Below are positions 15,145-21,110 of a stretch of DNA of 21,110 nt, piece after piece. This DNA comes from Lentisphaeria bacterium (lineage in GTDB: Bacteria; Verrucomicrobiota; Lentisphaeria; Oligosphaerales; Oligosphaeraceae), in NCBI GenBank assembly GCA_016287975.1, contig JAEEXV010000391.1, forward strand, positions 1-21,110. Direction: 5' to 3'. The notes below the pieces were generated by a model, which searched no databases, was not told where the DNA came from, and was given only the letters and a program-made list of their open reading frames with translations. A program made the translations under genes and the position numbers. Position 1 is the stretch's first letter, and every line of letters starts with the position of its first letter.

Positions 15145-16176
15145 CTATAAGTCCGTGAAAGCCTGGCGCCCGAGGAGCTGGGTGAGGAAGAGGACATCCA
15201 TGACATGCCCCGCCTTGTAGGAGCGGATGGTGCCTGCGGGGCGTCCCTGGGGGAGCAGCGAGAGGGCGGCGACGAGGTCGAGGCAGGCGCGGTGCCAGAC
15301 GGCTTCGAGGGATTTGCCGTCTGGGAGGGTGAGTTCGGGGCGTGGCGGGTTGACGTAGCCGCGCTTGTCGGCGACGAGGATGTTTTGGTCGGTGTAGCCG
15401 AGGCTGCGGTAGCGCGGGAGGAGCCAGCCGAGGAGGCGGGCGAGGCGCATCTCGGAGGCGCGGCAGTTGGTGCGGGCGTGGGCGCCGTGGGCGAAGGCCT
15501 CCTCGTGCAGGTCGAACTGGATGCGCTGGCGTCCGATGGCGTTGGGGAAGTCGATGGCGACATCGAGATGCAGCAGGCGGTCGCCGTCCAAGGCGGGTTC
15601 GAATGCGAGGACGGCTCCAGTGGCGGGATTGCACCAGGCGACTGGCTCGCGCACGGTGTAGAAGCGCAGGGGGGCCGACGGCTGCGGCGCGCGGCCCGCG
15701 GCCTGCAGCGCCTCGACGATGGGCATGGAGCCGACGTCGAAGAGCGGGGGGTCCTCGGAATCCAGGGAAACGCGCACATTGTCGAGGCCGAGGCCGAGGC
15801 GGTGGCAGATGACGTGTTCGCTCATGCGCACGCGGTTGGCGTCGCCGCCCGCGCGCAGGACGATGGCGCGCGAGGCGGACTGGACATTCGCGAGGGCGGC
15901 GGCGACGGGGAGCTGCAAAGGCAGATCCGTGCGGTCGAAGACCCAGCCCGTGCCTGGCGGCGCGGGCGTGAAGCGCAAGGTGCGCGGGACGCCTTTGGCG
16001 TAGGTGCCAGGGCCAGTCGCCTCGCAGGGCCGTGCGAGGGTCGTCTCGCACGTCGGCGGCGCATAGCCTGACGGCGCGGGGAACGCCTCGTCGACGGGAA
16101 GCGCATCCAGCGCGGCGAGACCCGCGCGAAGCGCTTCGGGCGTTCCTTCAAGGAGTTGGTAGTCGGGGAAAGTCAA
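15145..16176 (-). CDS. Divergent LpxC-like (UDP-3-O-acyl-GlcNAc deacetylase family) protein
   Basis: A 343-residue protein resembling LpxC, the zinc deacetylase of lipid A synthesis. Matching regions are FDRTDLP (80-86), SEHV (119-122) with E120 and H121 at the positions of the catalytic Glu and zinc His, LGLDNVRVSLDSEDPPLFDVGS (in 129-150), ARTN (234-237), LGYTDQNILV (259-268) and SYKAGH (319-324) with the catalytic His. The usual HKxxD zinc motif is changed: H295 and D300 are five apart (HRACLD) instead of four, so zinc binding may differ. An N-terminal extension of about 40 residues precedes the domain. The start is TTG at 16176, and no in-frame ATG exists upstream before a stop. It may be a second LpxC with another substrate, and it probably heads the operon. 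Confidence 0.8.
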   Translation of the reverse strand: MTFPDYQLLEGTPEALRAGLAALDALPVDEAFPAPSGYAPPTCETTLARPCEATGPGTYAKGVPRTLRFTPAPPGTGWVFDRTDLPLQLPVAAALANVQSASRAIVLRAGGDANRVRMSEHVICHRLGLGLDNVRVSLDSEDPPLFDVGSMPIVEALQAAGRAPQPSAPLRFYTVREPVAWCNPATGAVLAFEPALDGDRLLHLDVAIDFPNAIGRQRIQFDLHEEAFAHGAHARTNCRASEMRLARLLGWLLPRYRSLGYTDQNILVADKRGYVNPPRPELTLPDGKSLEAVWHRACLDLVAALSLLPQGRPAGTIRSYKAGHVMDVLFLTQLLGRQAFTDL

Positions 16177-16206
16177 AGGTAGGAGTTTCCCAGGAAGGAG
16201 AAATGA

Positions 16207-16413
16207 ATGGGGGCGGCCGTTTTTCGGAAGCGGGGTCTGGTTTGCTCTGGCGGAGGTGACACGGCGGGGGCACTAATACTCCTGACTTTACTGGGACATC
16301 TGGGACATCTGGGACATCTGGGACATCTGGGACATCTGGGACATCTGGGACATCTGGGACATCTGGGACATCTGGGACATCTGGGACATCTGGGACATCT
16401 GGGACAAAGTTAG
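16207..16413 (+). CDS. Possible small ORF encoding tandem LGH repeats (68 aa)
   Basis: An open frame with a good Shine-Dalgarno sequence (AAGGAG at 16195-16200, 6 bases before the ATG) encodes about 28 ordinary residues, then twelve Leu-Gly-His tripeptides and LGQS. The repeat part is the 9-bp minisatellite read in frame, and the stop is in the element's right inverted repeat. It could be a His-rich metal-binding peptide or a chance frame. It is divergent from the LpxC-like gene, with 30 bp between the starts. Confidence 0.22.
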   Translation: MGAAVFRKRGLVCSGGGDTAGALILLTLLGHLGHLGHLGHLGHLGHLGHLGHLGHLGHLGHLGHLGQS

Positions 16414-16429
16414 GGGTATTAGCGGGGGC
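16264..16429. mobile_element. MITE-like element with inverted ends around a minisatellite
   Basis: The 18-base sequences 16273-16290 and 16405-16422 are imperfect inverted repeats (15 of 18 match), beginning CTAATAC and ending ATTAG. They enclose the 9-bp tandem array. Just outside are direct copies of GCGGGGGC (16264-16271 and 16422-16429), which could be an 8-bp target duplication, though the right copy overlaps the inverted repeat by one base. No transposase is present. Interpretation as a non-autonomous mobile element is inference, and the direct repeat may be chance in GC-rich DNA. Confidence 0.4.
16291..16407. repeat. Minisatellite of thirteen 9-bp units
   Basis: CTGGGACAT is repeated 13 times head to tail without interruption. 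The last unit differs only in its final base. The unit length is a multiple of three, so changes in copy number keep reading frames. Such perfect arrays are usually young and unstable by slippage. Confidence 0.97.
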
Positions 16430-16447
16430 GCCGTGGCTACGGCCGTA

Positions 16448-17548
16448 TCAGTCGATGGTCACTTCGGCGCCGCCGTTGGCGGCGGAGCGGTAGAGTCCGT
16501 CGAGCATTTTCTGGACGGCGAGGCCTTCTTCGCCAGGGACGCAGAGGGGGGTGCCGAAGCGGATTGCGTTGGCGAAGTTGCGGAGTTTGTCGACGACGTC
16601 GGCGGGGCCGATGCGCACGGGGAGGAATCCCGGGGCGGCGTTGACCATGGTGCCCGCCATGTCGGTGGCGAGGACATTGTCGCGGGTGTTGAAGCCGCCC
16701 TTGGTGCCCATGAGTTCCCAGTAGGCGGAATCCTCGGCGCAGTGGGAGGCGAAGGCGGATTCGATCTGCATGAGGGCGCCGTTCTCGAAGCGGATCTGCC
16801 CGACGGCGAGATCCTCGACGGTGTAGGTCTTGTAGTCCCAGCCTGGCCAGCGGCAGAGGACATCCGAGGGCTTGTCTCCAAGGAAGGTCCAGGTTCTTCC
16901 AGCGGCGGCGACGGGGCGCGGTTCGCCCATCGCGTAGTGGGCGGCCTCGATCTGGTGGACGCCGATGTCGATGAGAGGGCCGCCGCCCTGGAGTTCCTTG
17001 CGCCCGAAGACGCCCCAGTTGGGGATGCCGCGGCGGCGCATCGCGTGGATCTTGACGTAGAGGATGTCGCCGATGAGGCCGTTTTCGACGGCGCGGCGGC
17101 ACATCTGGACGCCAGGGGAGTAGCGGATCTGGAAGCCGACGGCGAGCAGGCGCTGCGCCTTTTTGGCGGCGGCGCACATCCTCTCGCATTCGGCGGGATC
17201 CATCGCCATGGGCTTCTCGGTCATCACGTGGCAGCCCGCCTTGAGCGCGGCGATGGAGGCGGGCGCGTGGACGCCGTTCGGGGTGCAGACGTCGGCGACG
17301 TCGAGGCGCTCGCGGCGGAGCATTTCGTCGTAGCTGTGGTAGAACCGCGCGTCGACGCAGCCAGGCTGGCGCTTGAACCAGGCCTCGCGCTCGGGGCGGA
17401 TGTCGCATCCCGCGACGATCTCGACCTCGGGGAGTTGCTGGAGGGCGGCGATGTGGGTGCCTGAGATGTTGCCCGTGCCGATGATGCCCCATCGGATGCG
17501 GGCGGGTCGGGACGGCGCGGCGGGTTTGCAGGCGGTGAGCTTGGGCAT
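16448..17548 (-). CDS. Gfo/Idh/MocA family oxidoreductase (paralog 1)
   Basis: A 366-residue NAD(P)-dependent oxidoreductase of the Gfo/Idh/MocA family, which usually oxidises sugars, inositols or sugar derivatives. The Rossmann motif is GIIGTGNIS (21-29) and the EKP motif with its catalytic-region Lys is at 111-113. The active-site segment GGGPLIDIGVHQ (188-199) has D194 and H198 in the DxxxH arrangement. The C-terminal domain is complete. AGGAGA lies before the ATG (bases 17553-17558). It follows its close paralog by 13 bp, both are read in the same direction, and they are roughly two-thirds identical by eye. There is no Tat or Sec signal, so it is cytoplasmic. The substrate is unknown. Confidence 0.94.
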   Translation of the reverse strand: MPKLTACKPAAPSRPARIRWGIIGTGNISGTHIAALQQLPEVEIVAGCDIRPEREAWFKRQPGCVDARFYHSYDEMLRRERLDVADVCTPNGVHAPASIAALKAGCHVMTEKPMAMDPAECERMCAAAKKAQRLLAVGFQIRYSPGVQMCRRAVENGLIGDILYVKIHAMRRRGIPNWGVFGRKELQGGGPLIDIGVHQIEAAHYAMGEPRPVAAAGRTWTFLGDKPSDVLCRWPGWDYKTYTVEDLAVGQIRFENGALMQIESAFASHCAEDSAYWELMGTKGGFNTRDNVLATDMAGTMVNAAPGFLPVRIGPADVVDKLRNFANAIRFGTPLCVPGEEGLAVQKMLDGLYRSAANGGAEVTID

Positions 17549-17561
17549 GGCGTCTCCTGGC

Positions 17562-18677
17562 TTAGTCGATGGACACCTCGGCGCCCTTCTTCTCGGCGGA
17601 GCGGTAGATGCCGTCGATGATCTTCTGCACGGCCATGCCGGATTCTCCAGGGGCGCGCAGCGGGGTGCCCTTGAGGATGCCGTCGACGAAGTTCTGGAGC
17701 TTGAGGACGAAGAGGCTGCCGAAGTTCTGTTCGGGGAGGAATCCCGCCTGGGCGTTGAGCATGGTTCCCGCCAGGTCGGTGGAGATGGTGCGGGTGTTCC
17801 AGTTGTAGCCGCCCTTGGTGCCCATGAGTTCCCAGAAGTAGGTGTCGTGTTCGAGGTGGGCGCAGAAGGAGGCCTCGATCTGCATGAGCGCGCCGTTCGC
17901 GAAGCGGACCTGACCGACGGCGAGGTCCTCGACGGTGTAGGTCTTGTAGTCCCAGCCTGGCCAGCAGGAGACGACCTTGCTGGGCTTGTTGCCGAGGAAG
18001 GTCCAGCAGTTGCCAGTGGCGGCGACGGGCTTGGGTTCGCCCATCGCGTAGAAGGAGGATTCGATCTGGTGGACGCCGATGTCGATCATCGGGCCGCCGC
18101 CCTGGAGTTCCTTGCGTCCGAAGACGCCCCAGTTGGGGACGCCGCGGCGGCGCATCGCGTGGACCTTGACGTAGAGGATGTCGCCGATGAGGCCGTCACG
18201 AATGGCGCGCACGCACATTTCGGTGGCGGCGTGGAAGCGGTACTGGAAGCCGACGCCGAGCAGGCGCTTGGCCTTCTTGGCGGCGGCGCACATCTTCGCG
18301 CATTCGGCGGGGTTCATCGCCATGGGCTTCTCGGTGTACGCGTGGCAGCCCGCCTTGAGGGCGGCGACGACGACCTCGCAGTGCAGGCCGTTCGGGGTGC
18401 AGACGTCGACCACGTCGATCTTCTCCTTCCTGAGCATCTCGCGGTAGTCGGCATAGACCTTGGCGTTCTGGCAGCCAGGCTGCTGGAGGAACCAGGCGCG
18501 GCGATCGGCGAGGATGTCGCATCCCGCGACGATCTCGACCTCGGGGATCTGCTGCAGGGCGAGGATGTGGGTTCCCGAGATGCCGCCCGTGCCGACGAAT
18601 GCCCAGCGCAGGCGCCGCGTGACTTTCTTGACTTTTTTGGAGGCGAGGGATTCAGTGCCGATGGATTTGTCTGCCAT
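17562..18677 (-). CDS. Gfo/Idh/MocA family oxidoreductase (paralog 2)
   Basis: A 371-residue sister of the next gene downstream, with the same family motifs: VGTGGISGTH (28-37), EKPMA (116-120) and GGGPMIDIGVHQ (193-204) with D199 and H203. The N-terminus has a Lys/Ser-rich lead of about 20 residues. AGGAG is placed 6 bases before the ATG at 18677. It is the first gene of the pair and divergent from the LRR protein, with 189 bp between the starts. A 136-bp stretch (18061-18196) is 96% identical to 16947-17082 in the paralog, more alike than the rest of the genes, which hints at gene conversion. The pair may act on related sugars or on two steps of one pathway. Confidence 0.94.
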   Translation of the reverse strand: MADKSIGTESLASKKVKKVTRRLRWAFVGTGGISGTHILALQQIPEVEIVAGCDILADRRAWFLQQPGCQNAKVYADYREMLRKEKIDVVDVCTPNGLHCEVVVAALKAGCHAYTEKPMAMNPAECAKMCAAAKKAKRLLGVGFQYRFHAATEMCVRAIRDGLIGDILYVKVHAMRRRGVPNWGVFGRKELQGGGPMIDIGVHQIESSFYAMGEPKPVAATGNCWTFLGNKPSKVVSCWPGWDYKTYTVEDLAVGQVRFANGALMQIEASFCAHLEHDTYFWELMGTKGGYNWNTRTISTDLAGTMLNAQAGFLPEQNFGSLFVLKLQNFVDGILKGTPLRAPGESGMAVQKIIDGIYRSAEKKGAEVSID

Positions 18678-18783
18678 GATGTGCTCCTATGGTTGAGGGG
18701 ATGTGGGGAAACAATCACGCGCATAATATAAGGCCGCCGCTTCGGGCGCGGGGCGCATTCCCGCGAAGATTTGCGCGCGGGGC

Positions 18784-18813
18784 TGGAAAAAAGTGGGCTT
18801 TGGGCGTATTATA
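18784..18813. promoter_or_regulatory. Candidate divergent promoter with two-way -10 box
   Basis: On the plus strand TGGAAA (18784-18789) and TATTAT (18807-18812) are spaced 17 bp, matching sigma-70 boxes at 4/6 and 5/6. They lie about 55 bp before the LRR gene start. On the minus strand the overlapping TATAAT (18808-18813) is a perfect -10 box pointing toward the oxidoreductase genes, but without a good -35. The region 18716-18866 is locally AT-rich compared with its surroundings. Nearer the oxidoreductase gene another minus-strand TATTAT lies at 18723-18728. Confidence 0.4.
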
Positions 18814-18866
18814 GTACGACGACGGCTACAAGATTTTCTTTTCAGGCATAAAATAGGAGAACAACC

Positions 18867-21110
18867 ATGTTGAAACGTGTCTGTTGGATGCTGGCGGTGC
18901 TGCTGGCGGTGTCGGCCTTCGCATACGAGTACAATGGCCTGGTCATAGATGGCGAGACGGACTACATCACTGGCTACATTGGCAAAGAGAAGCGCCTGAT
19001 CGTGCCGTTGATGCTGGGGGTGAAGGGGATTGCGGATTCGGCCTTCGCGGGGCTGCCGATCACCGAGATCTATTTGCCGGAAGGCATCGAGCATATTGAA
19101 GAGGATGCGTTTAATGGGTGCAAGTCGTTGAAGCATGTCGAATTGCCTGCTTCGCTCAAATCGCTGGGCGCGAGGGCATTCTACGATTGCAAGTCGCTCA
19201 GGGAGGTGGTCTTCGAGGCGGGGGGCGAGGCGTTGCTGTCCATCCGAAACGCCTGTTTCGCGGGGTGCAAGGCGCTGACGACGATCGATCTGCCGGATCG
19301 GACATTCCGCATTGAGACCTTCGCCTTCAACGGGTGTTCGAAATTGACCTCCTTTGCCATGCCGAAGTTCCTGGGGGTGTTGGGCGAATCCGTATTCTCC
19401 GGCAGCGGCATCAAGGAGTTCGCGATGCACCGAGGCGCGGACAACGGGCGTTTCGTGGTCATCGACGGCTGCCTGTATGAACTCGACGACAGCCATAAGA
19501 ATCCGTGGAGTCTGGTGTCGGTGCCGCCGATGTACGCGGGGGTGTTGATGCCGCCTGAGACGGTCACCGATTTTGTCCCCGAAGCCCTCTATGACAGCAA
19601 GAAGGTGACGCAGGTGATTGTGCCCTCCCAGGTCGAGACGCTGAACTACACGGTCTTCTATGGGATGAGCGGGCTGAAGAGCGTGGTTTTCCAGGGGCCG
19701 CCGCCGTCGGTGAAGGATTGGAACGACGAAGATGCGGACTTCCAGGGGATTTCGAAGTCGTGCGTGGTGACGGGCTATTTGGAAAACGGCTGGGCTGCGG
19801 CGCCAGGCGGGAACAAGGCCACATGGCATGGGTTCAAGTACAGTCCAGAGAGCCTGTCGTCGAAGTTCCAGTTCAGCCTGGCGGGCGGCGGCGACGAATG
19901 GTGCATCGACGGCCTTCAGCCAGGGTGCAAGGCCGCGACGATGGTGTTTCCCTCGTATTACGGCGATTATCCCGTCACGTTCATCGAATATGAAGCGTTC
20001 AAGGGGAACAAGACGTTGAAGAGCGTGTTCATTCCTGGTTCCATCGCGTCCATCTACGAATGCGCGTTCCAGGATTGCACGGCGCTCACGAGCGTGACGC
20101 TCGGCTTTGGCGTCAACTGGCTTGGCGACGAGGCCTTCGAGTACTGCACGAAGTTGGCGACGGTGAAGATGCAGGGCACGGCGGAATGGGTGTACGGGAC
20201 GCCCGCATTGGAGGATGCGATGAATCCATTGACCGCGATTCGCAACAACTGCTTCGAGGGGTGTACGTCCCTGAAGTCGGTCGTGTTGCCGCCAGGGATT
20301 CAATTCATCGAGGGTGCGGCTTTCAGGGACTGCGCGAAACTGGCTTCCATCAATTTGCCTGAGTCGGTGCGTGCCTTGGAAGATCATGCCTTCATGAACT
20401 GCAAGTCGCTCAAGAGCCTCATGCTGCCGCGGTGCCTGCAGGAGATTGAGACGGAGGTCTTCCGTGGCTGCACGGGGATCAAGGAGATGGATGTGGAGGA
20501 TGGCAATGAGATTTTTACCGTGACGGTGCCAGGGGAACTGGTGGAGCTACTTTACGACGAGGGCCACCGTCTGCACTGGCTGCTGCCTGGGTTCACGGGC
20601 GAGAAGGGGATTTCGGATGTGAAGGGCCTCTATGTGGTTCCGTATGGATGTGAGGAAATCATGCGGGGGGCCTTCCGTGAATCCAAGTTGACGACGGTGC
20701 GGCTGCCTGCCACGCTGAACGATTTGAATCCAGGGGCGTTTGCGGGGTGCATGACGCTGAAGACGGTGGAAATGACTGGCGGGGCGAATGACTACTACCG
20801 TGTCGACGACAGCCATGTGTATTGGCTGAATGACTATCGCGGCCTGGAACTGGTGGCGGTGCCGCCCGCCTATCCTGGCAAGACGCTGGAACTGCTGCCC
20901 GAATGCGCGGTGATCGGCCCCCGTGCGCTGCAGGACTGCAAGAACCTGGTGACGGCGAATGTCCCCGAGCGCATTGATGAAATCGGGAACGGCGCCTTCC
21001 AGGGCTGCGTGAAACTCGCGACGCTGACGCTGCCGAACAACGTGCTCGACCTGCCTGAAGACTTGTGCCGAGGGTGCACGTCGCTGGTGAATGTGACCTT
21101 GGGCAACAGC
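18867..21110 (+). CDS. Secreted BspA-type leucine-rich-repeat protein (partial, 3' end beyond window)
   Basis: The frame is open from the ATG at 18867 to the last base, 748 codons without a stop, so the C-terminus is missing. The start has a good Shine-Dalgarno sequence (AGGAGA 18855-18860) and gives a Sec signal peptide (MLKRVCWMLAVLLAVSAFA). The rest consists of many LRR_5-type (PF13306) repeats of about 22-24 residues with the pattern AFxxCxxLxxVxLPxxLxxIxxxAF, in blocks around residues 45-200, 360-540 and 600-748. Between blocks are BspA-type inserts such as LVSVPPMYAG and LVAVPPAYPG. Such proteins are surface or secreted adhesion proteins. Binding partner and anchoring signal are unknown, the latter because the end is not seen. 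The function is inferred from the family only. Confidence 0.9.
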   Translation, partial: MLKRVCWMLAVLLAVSAFAYEYNGLVIDGETDYITGYIGKEKRLIVPLMLGVKGIADSAFAGLPITEIYLPEGIEHIEEDAFNGCKSLKHVELPASLKSLGARAFYDCKSLREVVFEAGGEALLSIRNACFAGCKALTTIDLPDRTFRIETFAFNGCSKLTSFAMPKFLGVLGESVFSGSGIKEFAMHRGADNGRFVVIDGCLYELDDSHKNPWSLVSVPPMYAGVLMPPETVTDFVPEALYDSKKVTQVIVPSQVETLNYTVFYGMSGLKSVVFQGPPPSVKDWNDEDADFQGISKSCVVTGYLENGWAAAPGGNKATWHGFKYSPESLSSKFQFSLAGGGDEWCIDGLQPGCKAATMVFPSYYGDYPVTFIEYEAFKGNKTLKSVFIPGSIASIYECAFQDCTALTSVTLGFGVNWLGDEAFEYCTKLATVKMQGTAEWVYGTPALEDAMNPLTAIRNNCFEGCTSLKSVVLPPGIQFIEGAAFRDCAKLASINLPESVRALEDHAFMNCKSLKSLMLPRCLQEIETEVFRGCTGIKEMDVEDGNEIFTVTVPGELVELLYDEGHRLHWLLPGFTGEKGISDVKGLYVVPYGCEEIMRGAFRESKLTTVRLPATLNDLNPGAFAGCMTLKTVEMTGGANDYYRVDDSHVYWLNDYRGLELVAVPPAYPGKTLELLPECAVIGPRALQDCKNLVTANVPERIDEIGNGAFQGCVKLATLTLPNNVLDLPEDLCRGCTSLVNVTLGNS

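Overview
The window is GC-rich bacterial chromosome. It most likely comes from the PVC superphylum, with Lentisphaerota/Victivallales-like bacteria as the best guess. This rests on gene content: a prepilin-like pseudopilin with FTLVEL not preceded by Gly and a C-terminal DGH motif, tandem Gfo/Idh/MocA oxidoreductases, a large BspA-type leucine-rich-repeat protein, DUF1015, a TSCPD protein and an LpxC-like protein. Most starts lack a Shine-Dalgarno sequence, but a few have a good one. No phage, CRISPR, rRNA or tRNA gene was recognised.

Layout. Bases 1-136 are part of an array of GC-rich hairpin repeats. Bases 213-7444 are plus-strand genes: a large lipoprotein, DUF1015 plus diaminopimelate decarboxylase (lysA), a pseudopilin, and a second lipoprotein. 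The second lipoprotein is a compositional mosaic and is followed in frame by a relic of its own internal segment. Bases 7571-7860 hold a second hairpin array with the same 64-65 bp period, in a convergent intergenic region. Bases 7956-10106 (minus) are a DapA-fold lyase/aldolase and an SDR epimerase-like protein. A TSCPD gene (10245-10505, plus) converges on, and overlaps by 7 bp, a five-gene minus-strand run: LpxC-like, OleB-like hydrolase, biotin ligase, AAC(3)-like acetyltransferase, secreted coiled-coil protein. Bases 16264-16429 hold a small element with inverted-repeat ends enclosing 13 copies of a 9-bp minisatellite. Bases 16448-18677 (minus) are two tandem paralogous oxidoreductases. 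Divergent from them, a secreted LRR protein starts at 18867 and runs off the window.

How the genes may work together. DUF1015-lysA looks like a two-gene operon for lysine/diaminopimelate synthesis. The DapA-like/SDR pair looks like a small catabolic or sugar-acid module. The LpxC-like/OleB-like/BirA trio is tightly spaced and suggests envelope lipid or fatty-acid metabolism. The AAC(3)-like and secreted genes overlap by ATGA and are probably translationally coupled. No single obvious new system stands out. The least explained features are the two phased hairpin arrays, the minisatellite element with inverted ends, the mosaic lipoprotein with its relic, and the LpxC-like/OleB-like pairing.
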